Assembly: GCF_900113865.1 (NCBI RefSeq)
Contig: NZ_FOQY01000035.1
Coordinates: 24,654-88,653 of the forward strand
Direction of reading: 5' to 3'
Source of the DNA: Streptosporangium canum
GTDB lineage: Bacteria; Actinomycetota; Actinomycetes; Streptosporangiales; Streptosporangiaceae
DNA length: 64,000 nucleotides
In this document: piece after piece, positions 35,709-43,588 of the stretch
How positions within the stretch are numbered: position 1 is the stretch's first letter
How the letters are laid out: every line of letters begins with the position of its first letter
Notes under the pieces: generated by a model
What the model was told of the DNA's origin: nothing
Databases searched by the model: none
What the model saw: only the letters and a program-made list of their open reading frames with translations
Position numbers and translations under genes: made by a program

Positions 35709-36952
35709 GCGCCACGATTTCCCCCGCACGCAAGGCCGAGGCGCCCTCGATCAGCGCCAACGTCCGCGGCTACGCCGAGCGGGTCCGCGGTGGCGACATG
35801 GGCGCGCTGCCCGCCGTGTTCGGCCTCGTCGTGCTCTGCACGGTCTTCGCCGTCCTGCGCCCCTCCTTCCTCACCGCGGGCAACTTCGCCAACCTGCTCA
35901 CCCAGGGCGCCGCGGTCACCGTGATCGCCATGGGCCTGGTCTTCGTGCTGCTCCTGGGGGAGATCGACCTGTCGGCGGGCTTCGCCAGCGGTGTCTGCGC
36001 CTCGATCCTCGCGATCCTGCTCACCAACCAGGGCCTGCCCTGGTACGTGGCGGTGGGCGCGGCCATCCTGGCCGGTGTGGTGATCGGCGCCACGCTCGGC
36101 TCCATCGTCACCAAACTCGGCATCCCCTCCTTCGTGGTGACGCTCGCCGCCTTCCTGGCCTTCCAGGGGCTCGTCCTCCTGCTGATCAAGGGTGGCACCA
36201 TCATCGCCATCCGCGACGAGACGATCCTCGCCGTCGCCAACAAGAACCTCCCGCCCGCGCTGGGCTGGGGGCTGCTGGTGGCCGGCGTCGTCGCCTACGC
36301 GGGGCTGCAGCTGCTGCGGGCACGCAAGCGGGCCGTCCGGGGCCTGGCGTCCGACCCGATCTCGCTGATCGCGGTCCGGGTGGGGGCCCTGGCCCTGCTC
36401 GGCGGGCTCGCGGTCTACTTCCTCAACGTGGAGCGCAGCCGCAACGCGGCGGTCGTCTCGCTCGCGGGCGTGCCGATCGTGGTGCCGGTCATCGTGGTAC
36501 TCCTGCTGATCTGGACGTTCGTGCTCCGCCGTACCGCGTTCGGACGCCACCTCTACGCGGTCGGCGGCAACGCCGAGGCCGCGCGGCGGGCGGGCATCAA
36601 CGTCGACCGGATGAAGATCAGCGCATTCGTGATCTGCTCCTCCATGGCCGCCGTCGGCGGCATCATCGCGGCATCCCGGGCCAGCTCGGTCGACCCCAAC
36701 ACCGGCGGCAGCAACGTGCTGCTGTACGCGGTGGGCGCCGCCGTCATCGGCGGGACCAGCCTGTTCGGCGGCAAGGGCCGGGTGCTGGACGCGATCCTCG
36801 GCGGTACCGTGGTCGCGGTCATCGAGAACGGCATGGGCCTGATGGGCTACAGCTCCGGTGTGAAGTTCATGGTCACCGGATCGGTGCTGCTGCTGGCCGC
36901 AGGGGTGGACGCACTGTCCCGCAAGCGGGCGGCCGCCACTGGTCTAAGGTGA
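35705..36952 (+). CDS. Sugar ABC transporter permease, XylH-like
   Basis: 415-residue membrane protein of the BPD_transp_2 (ribose/xylose) class. After a 35-residue cytoplasmic N-terminus come about ten or more helices, with the family stretches AVTVIAMGLVFVLLLGEIDLSAGFASGV, GIPSFVVTLAAFLAFQGLVLLL, AVGGNAEAARRAGINVDRMKISAFVICSSMAAVGGIIAA and GGTSLFGGKGRVLDAILGGTVVAVIENGMGLMG. Overlaps the ATPase gene by four bases. The regulator follows within 40 bases, making an F-G-H-R operon. Confidence 0.93.
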   Translation: MSATISPARKAEAPSISANVRGYAERVRGGDMGALPAVFGLVVLCTVFAVLRPSFLTAGNFANLLTQGAAVTVIAMGLVFVLLLGEIDLSAGFASGVCASILAILLTNQGLPWYVAVGAAILAGVVIGATLGSIVTKLGIPSFVVTLAAFLAFQGLVLLLIKGGTIIAIRDETILAVANKNLPPALGWGLLVAGVVAYAGLQLLRARKRAVRGLASDPISLIAVRVGALALLGGLAVYFLNVERSRNAAVVSLAGVPIVVPVIVVLLLIWTFVLRRTAFGRHLYAVGGNAEAARRAGINVDRMKISAFVICSSMAAVGGIIAASRASSVDPNTGGSNVLLYAVGAAVIGGTSLFGGKGRVLDAILGGTVVAVIENGMGLMGYSSGVKFMVTGSVLLLAAGVDALSRKRAAATGLR

Positions 36953-36987
36953 TCAGCGACCCCGACCCCCCGAAGGAAACCCACGCG

Positions 36988-38190
36988 ATGCGGGCTGGCC
37001 CCTCCCAGGAGGAGATCCGGCGCCACAACCTCGGCGCCCTCCTCCGCCATGTGCACCTCGGCGGCCCCACCTCACGCGCGGAACTCACCAGCCGGATGGG
37101 ACTCAACCGCAGCACCATCATGGCCCTCACCGCCGACCTGACCGCCGCGGGCCTGGTCCGGGAGGAGTTGCCCAGGGAGACCGGCCGCGCCGGACGCCCG
37201 TCCCTCGTGGTCCGCCCGGAGTCGGCGCGGGTCTACGTGTTCGCCCTCGACGTGGGCGTCGACCGGCTGGTCGCCGCCCGGGTCGGCCTCGGCGGCACGA
37301 TCCTGGACCGGCGCGAGGCGGTACGGCGGCGCGGCCCGTTCTCGCTGGACGAGATCGTCGGGCCGCTCGCCGGGTTCGCCCGGCAGATGCACCGCAAGAC
37401 CAGGCCGGACACGGTGTGCGTCGGGGTGGCGGCCGCCTTCGCCGGCGGGGTGAGCCGCAGCGACGGGGTCATCAGGTTCGGGCCGAACATGGGCTCGGTG
37501 GACGTGCCGTTCGCCGAGGAGATGGCCCGCAGGCTGGCCTTCGGCCTGCCGGTGACGGTGGGCAACGACGCCAACCTCGCCGCTCTCGCCGAGCACACCC
37601 GGGGGGTCGGCGTCGGCTGCCGCGACCTCGTCTACCTCCACGGGGACGTGGGCATCGGCGGCGGAGTGATCGTCAACGGCCAGCTCCTCGGCGGTCACGA
37701 GGGCTTCGGCGGCGAGATCGGGCACATGATCGTCAATCCCAAGGGCCGCCCCTGCGGCTGCGGCTCGCTCGGCTGCCTGGAGGCGGAGGTGGGGGAGCGG
37801 GCCGTGCTGGAGGCCGCCGGCAGGTTCGGCGCCCAGATGGGCAGGGACGCCGTCCGTGCCGTGGTCGACGCCGCCGACCGCGGCGACATCGTCGCGCAGG
37901 CGGCGCTGAGCCGTGTCGGCGACTGGCTGGGCCTGGGCGTCGCCAACCTCGTCAACGTCTTCAACCCCGAGATGGTCGTCTTCGGCGGCATGCTCCGGGA
38001 GGTCTACCTCGGCTCCGCCGCGCAGGTCCGCAGCCGTCTGGCCGTCGACGCCCTGCCCCCCTCGCGCGACAGCCTCCGCCTGCGTACGTCGGCCCTCGGC
38101 GATGACGCCACCCTCGTCGGCGCCGCCGAGCTCGCCTTCGCCCAGGTCCTCGCCGACCCTCTCGAAGTCCTCGCCCGGGCGGGTTCCTGA
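36988..38190 (+). CDS. ROK-family transcriptional regulator
   Basis: 400 residues. Winged-helix N-terminus (about 10-70: LGALLRHVHLGGPTSRAELTSRMGLNRSTIMALTADL) joined to a sugar-kinase-like ROK domain with a DxGxxR-like phosphate region and the zinc motif CGCGSLGCLE (Cys256, 258, 263). Regulators of this type control xylose uptake genes in streptomycetes. ATG 36988 is preferred: GAAGGAAA lies eight bases upstream, while GTG 36949, overlapping the permease stop, lacks such a site. Last gene of the operon, so it probably controls its own transport genes. Confidence 0.92.
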   Translation: MRAGPSQEEIRRHNLGALLRHVHLGGPTSRAELTSRMGLNRSTIMALTADLTAAGLVREELPRETGRAGRPSLVVRPESARVYVFALDVGVDRLVAARVGLGGTILDRREAVRRRGPFSLDEIVGPLAGFARQMHRKTRPDTVCVGVAAAFAGGVSRSDGVIRFGPNMGSVDVPFAEEMARRLAFGLPVTVGNDANLAALAEHTRGVGVGCRDLVYLHGDVGIGGGVIVNGQLLGGHEGFGGEIGHMIVNPKGRPCGCGSLGCLEAEVGERAVLEAAGRFGAQMGRDAVRAVVDAADRGDIVAQAALSRVGDWLGLGVANLVNVFNPEMVVFGGMLREVYLGSAAQVRSRLAVDALPPSRDSLRLRTSALGDDATLVGAAELAFAQVLADPLEVLARAGS

Positions 38191-38275
38191 CCTCTCGTGC
38201 GGCTCCGGTGCGCGACGCCGGATACGGACGACCGCCGACACCCCTCACCCGAGGAGTGCCGACGGCCGTCGCGCG

Positions 38276-38827
38276 TCACTTGATCAGACCGGCCACCAGG
38301 TGGCGAAGCTCGATGTGACCGGCCTTGAGGTCGGCAACATCACCCTCGGCCCGTTTCATGGACGACTCGAGGTTTCCGGCGGAGCGCTTGACCGAGGCCA
38401 CGTCCCCGCGGAGCTCGTCCTGTCCGATCCGGAGGGCCACGGTGGTCATACGGAGCTCGGCGACACTCGACCGGAGCTCGTCCTGCCCCTGGCGTAGCTC
38501 GGCGACGCCCGACCGGAGCTCGTCCTGCCCCTGGCGGAGCTCGGCGACGCTCGACTGGAGCTCGTCCTGCCCCTTGCGCAGTCCGTCGGTGACCGTCCGG
38601 AGGCCGGTGACCTCCGTCCGGAGGCCGGTGACCTCCGTCCGGAGGCCGGTGACCTCCGTCCGGAGGTCGGCCGTCACCGTGCGCAGGTCGTTGAGCGCTT
38701 CGAACATCGCCGAAGTCATTGCCCTGTTCTCCTCGGTGCGTATGTTGAGCACGGCCACATCGGTCTCCAGGACCTGGATGCGCACGTCTGTCGTGTCCAA
38801 CGCGTTCTTCTCCTCGCCGTCGGGCAA
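38276..38827 (-). CDS. Repetitive coiled-coil protein of unknown function
   Basis: Up to 183 residues, almost entirely a predicted coiled coil with no signal peptide or membrane helix. Residues about 55-76 are TEVTGLR repeated three times; residues about 80-140 are built on 14-residue units such as VAELRQGQDELRSG. Both unit lengths are multiples of seven, keeping the heptad in register. The start is uncertain: TTG 38827 gives the longest product and GTG 38785 is an alternative; neither has a strong ribosome-binding site. Probably a structural or scaffolding protein; no family recognised. Confidence 0.65.
   Translation of the reverse strand: MPDGEEKNALDTTDVRIQVLETDVAVLNIRTEENRAMTSAMFEALNDLRTVTADLRTEVTGLRTEVTGLRTEVTGLRTVTDGLRKGQDELQSSVAELRQGQDELRSGVAELRQGQDELRSSVAELRMTTVALRIGQDELRGDVASVKRSAGNLESSMKRAEGDVADLKAGHIELRHLVAGLIK
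38413..38661 (-). repeat. 21-bp and 42-bp coding repeats of the coiled-coil gene
   Basis: Three identical 21-bp units (GGAGGCCGGTGACCTCCGTC plus C on the plus strand) at 38599, 38620 and 38641. 42-bp units starting GCTCGTCCTGCCCCT at 38476, 38518 and 38560, with an older copy at 38413 (63 bp earlier, i.e. 42+21). The identity of the copies shows recent expansion. Confidence 0.9.
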
Positions 38828-38981
38828 TGGGGGGACCGGACCTGGTGTTACGGCGCGGAGGGCACACAGGTCGTGTCACCACATTACGCAGAGTCAAGTC
38901 CCTGTCGCCACTCGTGTCCGGCCCGGAACGGCCGGCGTTCTCTTCCCGGGAGTGAAGAACTCACCCTCCGGGTGGAAAGAG

Positions 38982-39025
38982 ACGACCACCCGTCGCGCGG
39001 CTGTGGGACGGCGACGGGTGGTCGT
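38982..39025 (-). terminator. Hairpin terminator after the first zinc metallopeptidase gene
   Basis: 15-bp perfect stem: ACGACCACCCGTCGC (38982-38996) with GCGACGGGTGGTCGT (39011-39025), 14-base loop, located 16 bp past the stop at 39041 on the minus strand. Confidence 0.65.
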
Positions 39026-39040
39026 GGAGAGGGGGAGTGG

Positions 39041-39820
39041 TCAGGCGACCTTGGACTTGGGAGCGGAGAAGGTGTTGCAGGCGCCGGGGCCCTCCTGGTC
39101 GAAGCCGCGCTTCAGCCAGTAGGCGATGTTGACGGCCTTGCCGTGGCTGGCGGTGTCGTAGGCGGCGCGCAGGACGTAGGTGAAGTCGGACTGGCGGCGG
39201 CCCAGGGACTGCCAGACGCTGCCGATGAAGGCGCCGCTGAGGCACTCGGCCTGGAGCTCGACCTGGCGGAGCACGGGCAGGAAGTCCTTGTCGCTCTTGT
39301 ACGTCCGGCTGTCGACCGCGCCCATGATCCCGGAGAGCTGCTGCACGTGGTGGCCGTACTCGTGGGCCATCACCTGGAACAGGAACAGCTCGGTCGGCTG
39401 GGAGAGGATCGACGGGCTGAGGAAGAAGGTGATCTTCTTGTTGATCGGGCAGTAGACGGCCTGGGCCCCCTCGGGGAAGTCGCCGCAGCCGGTGGGGCGG
39501 CCGATCCGGGAGATCGTTTCGAGCCTGGGCCTGGAGAACGGCAGCTTCGCCTTGGTGAGCTGGTACTCCCAGCTCTCGTTGAGGCAGTCCATCAGGAATT
39601 CGAGGTAGACCCGCGAGGAGTCGAGGTCGTCGGGGCGGACGGGCTGCTCCTCGCACTTCTTGAGGTCGAGCTTCCCGCTCTTGTAGATCGGGTTGCCGGT
39701 CAGGGCCGTCTTGCCCGTGGGCGCCGGCCCGGCCTGCTCCGCGACGCCTGCGCCGGCGGTGCCGGCGAACAGCAGGCTCGCGAGCACGCCGGAAAGCACG
39801 GCGATAAGGGGGGTACGCAT
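39041..39820 (-). CDS. Secreted neutral zinc metallopeptidase (YpfJ-like)
   Basis: 259 residues. Signal peptide (about 1-26, ending AGA), then a PF04228-type peptidase: HEYGHH with zinc ligands His153 and His157 and catalytic Glu154, a third ligand in VELQAECLSGAF, and conserved Cys residues (KKCEE, MDCLNE, TGCGDF, YCPINKK) that may pair in the exported protein. ATG 39820 gives a proper signal peptide; the longer frame to 39883 does not. A paralogue lies directly upstream (39929-40792) in the same direction, with its own terminator between them. Substrate unknown. Confidence 0.88.
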   Translation of the reverse strand: MRTPLIAVLSGVLASLLFAGTAGAGVAEQAGPAPTGKTALTGNPIYKSGKLDLKKCEEQPVRPDDLDSSRVYLEFLMDCLNESWEYQLTKAKLPFSRPRLETISRIGRPTGCGDFPEGAQAVYCPINKKITFFLSPSILSQPTELFLFQVMAHEYGHHVQQLSGIMGAVDSRTYKSDKDFLPVLRQVELQAECLSGAFIGSVWQSLGRRQSDFTYVLRAAYDTASHGKAVNIAYWLKRGFDQEGPGACNTFSAPKSKVA

Positions 39821-39860
39821 GATCCCGAACCCTAGTAGAGGGGAAACTGAGGGTAAAGCG

Positions 39861-39893
39861 GAATGCGGCCGTGCGGAAGGCACGGCCGCATTC
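39861..39893 (-). terminator. Hairpin terminator between the two metallopeptidase genes
   Basis: 14-bp perfect stem GAATGCGGCCGTGC / GCACGGCCGCATTC with loop GGAAG; on the minus strand it follows the stop at 39929 and is followed by a pyrimidine-rich run. Confidence 0.75.
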
Positions 39894-39928
39894 TCGGCTG
39901 GAAGGGGTCGGGGGTCGCTGCGGGAGGG

Positions 39929-40792
39929 TCAGGCGACGCTACGGGGGGACGCGGTCCAGGTGTTGCACGCGGACGGGGAGCCCGCGTTGAAACCGCGCTC
40001 CATCCAGTAGGCCTGGCTGCGGCCCTTGCCGTGGTCGTTGGTCGGCCAGCTCTTGTGACCGTTCTCGTCCACCCACCGGACCATCGCGTCCCACTGCTCC
40101 TGGTCGACCGGCAGATCGTCGGCGACCTGCCGCAGGAAGGCGGAGCCCAGGCAGTCGGCCTGCAGTTCGAGACGGCGGGAGAAGGCGAGCTTGGTGGAGG
40201 ACCTGGCCCGCCAGACGCTCTGGCCGTAGTAGTTCATGATGCCGGCGAGCTGCTGCACGTGGTGCGCGTACTCATGGGCCATGAACTGGGCGTGGTTCGG
40301 CCCGTACGGGTTCTTCAGCACCGCGCGGGTGACTCCGATGTACATGGTGCGGTTGCTGGAGCAGTAGTAGCCGCCCGCGCCGCTGGGCCAGCGGCCACAG
40401 GGGCTGCTCACCTTGGAGGTGACGAAGCGGAGCTTGGGCTGGGCGAAGGGCAGCTTCGCCTTCCTGAACTGGGTCTTCCACATCAGGTTCAGGCAGCGGT
40501 TGACGCGGGTCATGAAGATCTTGTAGGAAGCCGCGCTCCCCGCGCGGATCTGTCCGGTCGTGCACCGCAGGTCGGGCAGCGTGCCCGTCCGGTAGAGGGG
40601 GTTGGCCGTGGCGGCGGTGCGGCCGCGCGGGGGAGCCTGCTCCTTCGTGACGGAGGCCTTGGCGGTCTCCGCGACGGAGGCCTTGGCGGTCGAGGGAGTG
40701 GCGGCGTTCGCGGCACCGACGCCCGTGACCAGGGAGAAAGCCAAGGAAGCGACGATGAGTGACGATAGTTGCCTAAAGGGGAGAGTGCTCAT
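39929..40792 (-). CDS. Secreted neutral zinc metallopeptidase, paralogue
   Basis: 287 residues with the same architecture as the downstream gene: signal peptide (about 1-30, ending ANAA), a Thr/Lys/Ala-rich spacer with a repeated AKASV block, then the peptidase with HEYAHH zinc motif, LELQADCLGSAF third-ligand region, and Cys in DLRCTTG, NRCLN, SPCGRW and YYCSSN. ATG 40792 is chosen because the signal peptide starts there. Shared motifs (NPLYRTG/NPIYKSG, KAKLPF, GYW/AYWMERGFN) show that the two genes arose by duplication but have diverged well. Confidence 0.88.
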   Translation of the reverse strand: MSTLPFRQLSSLIVASLAFSLVTGVGAANAATPSTAKASVAETAKASVTKEQAPPRGRTAATANPLYRTGTLPDLRCTTGQIRAGSAASYKIFMTRVNRCLNLMWKTQFRKAKLPFAQPKLRFVTSKVSSPCGRWPSGAGGYYCSSNRTMYIGVTRAVLKNPYGPNHAQFMAHEYAHHVQQLAGIMNYYGQSVWRARSSTKLAFSRRLELQADCLGSAFLRQVADDLPVDQEQWDAMVRWVDENGHKSWPTNDHGKGRSQAYWMERGFNAGSPSACNTWTASPRSVA

Positions 40793-40911
40793 GGTGAGGC
40801 AAAGGCTATTGCAAGTGTGAATAAAACGTGCAGAATCCCCTTCCTTGGAGGCAGTGCCCGTCACGCGAACTAGACTCGGTCTGATGCTGACTGGACAGAG
40901 GAGATGATTCC

Positions 40912-42846
40912 GTGAGTGAGCGGACCGGACGGCCTGGCAGTCTTCTGGAGTCGGTCAAGGGGCCACGGGATCTGAAACTGCTCGGAGCGGCCGAGCTGCC
41001 GCGGCTCGCCGCCGAGATCCGGGACCTGCTGGTCAGCGCCACCGCCCGCACCGGCGGCCATCTGGGACCCAACCTCGGCGTGGTCGAGCTGACGATCGCG
41101 CTGCACCGGGTCTTCGACTCGCCGCGCGACCGCATCCTCTGGGACACCGGCCACCAGGCCTACGTCCACAAGATGCTCACCGGCCGCGCGGGGCTGTTCG
41201 ACACGCTCCGCCAGGAGGGCGGCCTGTCGGGCTACCCGAGCCAGACCGAGTCCGAGCACGACATCGTCGAGAACTCCCACGCCTCCACCGCGCTGTCATA
41301 CGCCGACGGCCTGGCCAAGGCCTACAAGGTGCGCCGCGAGAGCGACCGGACGGTCGTCGCGGTGATCGGCGACGGAGCGCTCACCGGCGGCATGGCCTGG
41401 GAGGCGCTCAACAACATCGCCGCGCACCGGGACCTGCCGCTGATCATGGTCGTCAACGACAACGGCCGCTCCTACTCGCCGACCATCGGCGGCCTCGCCT
41501 CGCACCTGGCCTCGCTGCGCGCCACCCAGCGCTACGAGGACGTGCTGGAGTTCGTCAAGGACAACCTGGCGAAGGTCCCCGTGGTCGGCCCCCCGGTCTA
41601 CGACGCGCTGCACGGTGTGAAGAAGGGCATCAAGGACGTCCTGGCCCCGCAGGTCATGTTCGAGGACCTCGGCCTGAAATACATCGGGCTGGTCGACGGC
41701 CACGACGAGCAGGCCGTGGAGGCCGCGCTGCGCAAGGCCCGCGGCTTCCGCCGCCCGGTCATCGTGCACGTGCTCACCAAGAAGGGCTTCGGCTACTCCT
41801 TCGCGGAGAACCACGACGAGGACTGCTTCCACTCGCCCACCCCCTTCGACCCGCTGACCGGCGAGGAGAAGCCCAAGCCGCACGGCTGGACCAACGTCTT
41901 CAGCCAGGAGATCGTACGGCTCGGCGCCGAGCGGCAGGACATCGTGGCGATCACCGCCGCGATGCTCGGCCCGACCGGCCTGATCCCCTTCTCCGAGGCC
42001 TACCCCGACCGTCTCTACGACGTCGGCATCGCCGAGCAGCACGCCCTGACCAGCGCCGCGGGCCTGGCCCTCGGCGGGCTCCACCCGGTGGTCGCCCTCT
42101 ACTCCACCTTCCTCAACCGGGCCTTCGACCAGCTCCTCATGGACGTCGCCCTGCACAGGCTGCCGGTCACGGTCGTGCTCGACCGGGCGGGCGTCACCGG
42201 CGACGACGGCGCCAGCCACAACGGCATGTGGGACCTGTCGATCCTCCAGGTCGTCCCGGGCCTGTCCATCGCCGTCCCGCGCGACGAGCCGCGCCTGCGC
42301 GAGTTGCTGGCGGAGGCCGTGCGGGTCGACGACGGCCCCACCGTGATCCGCTACCCCAAGGGGCCGGTGACCGCCGAGATCGAGGCGGTCGGGCAGCTCG
42401 GCGGGATGGACGTGCTGCGGGCGGGCGACCCCGACGCGGGCGACCCCGACGTGCTGATCGTGTCCGTCGGCCCGATGGCCGAGATGTGCCTGGAGGCCGC
42501 CGCCCTGCTCGACGCCCAGGGGATCTCGACCACCGTGGTGGACCCGCGCTGGGTCAAGCCGCTGGACGAGGCCCTGGTGCCGGCCGCCGGCGCGCACAAG
42601 CTGGTCGTGGTGGTCGAGGACAGCGGCCGGGTGGGCGGTGTCGGCGACGCGGTCGCCCGGATGCTGCGCGACGCCGACGTGGACGTCCCGGTCCGCACCT
42701 ACGGCATCCCGCAGCGCTTCCTGGACCACGCGAAGCGGGCGAAGATCCTCAGCGAGATCGGCCTGACCTCGCAGGACATCGCCCGTGAGATCACTGAAGC
42801 GGTGGCGAAACGGTCTGCGGCGCTGGAGAGCCACCCGGCTCGCTGA
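40912..42846 (+). CDS. dxs: 1-deoxy-D-xylulose-5-phosphate synthase
   Basis: 644 residues. Thiamine-diphosphate enzyme joining pyruvate and glyceraldehyde-3-phosphate, the first step of the MEP isoprenoid pathway. Seen: HLGPNLGVVELTIALH, DTGHQAYVHKMLTGR, the ThDP motif GDGALTGG from residue 154 with the following NN, the transketolase-like pyrimidine domain (about 318-480, DVGIAEQHALTSAAGLA with catalytic Glu), and the C-terminal domain with VEDSGRVGG. GTG start with AGAGGAGA seven bases upstream. Complete. Its last 56 bp overlap the 3' end of the opposite DedA gene. Confidence 0.98.
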   Translation: MSERTGRPGSLLESVKGPRDLKLLGAAELPRLAAEIRDLLVSATARTGGHLGPNLGVVELTIALHRVFDSPRDRILWDTGHQAYVHKMLTGRAGLFDTLRQEGGLSGYPSQTESEHDIVENSHASTALSYADGLAKAYKVRRESDRTVVAVIGDGALTGGMAWEALNNIAAHRDLPLIMVVNDNGRSYSPTIGGLASHLASLRATQRYEDVLEFVKDNLAKVPVVGPPVYDALHGVKKGIKDVLAPQVMFEDLGLKYIGLVDGHDEQAVEAALRKARGFRRPVIVHVLTKKGFGYSFAENHDEDCFHSPTPFDPLTGEEKPKPHGWTNVFSQEIVRLGAERQDIVAITAAMLGPTGLIPFSEAYPDRLYDVGIAEQHALTSAAGLALGGLHPVVALYSTFLNRAFDQLLMDVALHRLPVTVVLDRAGVTGDDGASHNGMWDLSILQVVPGLSIAVPRDEPRLRELLAEAVRVDDGPTVIRYPKGPVTAEIEAVGQLGGMDVLRAGDPDAGDPDVLIVSVGPMAEMCLEAAALLDAQGISTTVVDPRWVKPLDEALVPAAGAHKLVVVVEDSGRVGGVGDAVARMLRDADVDVPVRTYGIPQRFLDHAKRAKILSEIGLTSQDIAREITEAVAKRSAALESHPAR

Positions 42847-43447
42847 CCCGTGCCCTCCTGTCCGCGCGGGCCCGCCGGCCGATCACGGCGAGGCCCGCGG
42901 CCAGGAGGGCGACGCATCCGGCGACCGGCACCATCAGGTGCTCGTTCTGCCGGACGAACTCCCCCGCGAGCGAGCCGAGCACCAGATAGGTGCTCACCCA
43001 TGCCATGCTGCCGGCCAGCGTCCAGCGGATGAACCGGCTGTACGGCACGCCGAGGGTTCCGGCGAGGACCGGGGTCAGCGCGTTGACCACCGGGAGGAAG
43101 AAGGAGGCGGCGAGGGCGGGGCCGCCGCCCTCGCCGGTGGTCAACCGCTCGGCCCGGGCCCAGCGGTGCTCGCCGATCCACTTGCCGGCCCTGCTGTGGC
43201 GGACGCGCGAGCCGTACCGGCGGCCGATCAGCCAGCCGCCGGTGGCACCCAGACAGCACCCGATCACCCCGGCGACCGCCGCCACCGCGATCTCGGCGGG
43301 GCCTGTCAGCGCGGTCCCCGCCACGACGATCGCCGCGTCCCCGGGGAGCACGGCCCCGATCAGCAGGGAACCGTCCAGCGCGAGCACCGCCAGCAGCGCC
43401 GCGCCGATCAGATATGGGTCCAACTGGCCCAGCATGTCCAAGAGCAT
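42791..43447 (-). CDS. DedA/SNARE-associated family membrane protein
   Basis: 218 residues with about five membrane segments. DedA-type features: LDGSLLIGAVLPGDAAIVVAGTAL (the G-x-x-x-PGD re-entrant motif near 27-45), CLGATGGWLIGRRYG, and FFLPVVNALTPVLAGTLGVPYSRFIRWTLAGSMAWV (related to the F-x-x-x-R-G/PG motif; here the Arg of the usual FxRxxPxxR is not obvious). Family members flip or retain lipid carriers such as undecaprenyl phosphate. Converges with dxs and overlaps it by 56 bp. Confidence 0.88.
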   Translation of the reverse strand: MLLDMLGQLDPYLIGAALLAVLALDGSLLIGAVLPGDAAIVVAGTALTGPAEIAVAAVAGVIGCCLGATGGWLIGRRYGSRVRHSRAGKWIGEHRWARAERLTTGEGGGPALAASFFLPVVNALTPVLAGTLGVPYSRFIRWTLAGSMAWVSTYLVLGSLAGEFVRQNEHLMVPVAGCVALLAAGLAVIGRRARADRRARVSEPGGSPAPQTVSPPLQ

Positions 43448-43588
43448 GACTCGATGGTGTCGCGGGGGAGAGCGGAAGACATCGGGACTTTCCCCTAAAG
43501 AACCCCTAGTTCGCCGTTCAGCCGTTGATCAGGTGGGCATGACCTGACCTGTGGGGGATAGCGACTTCGGAAAGTCAGGAGGGGTTCC

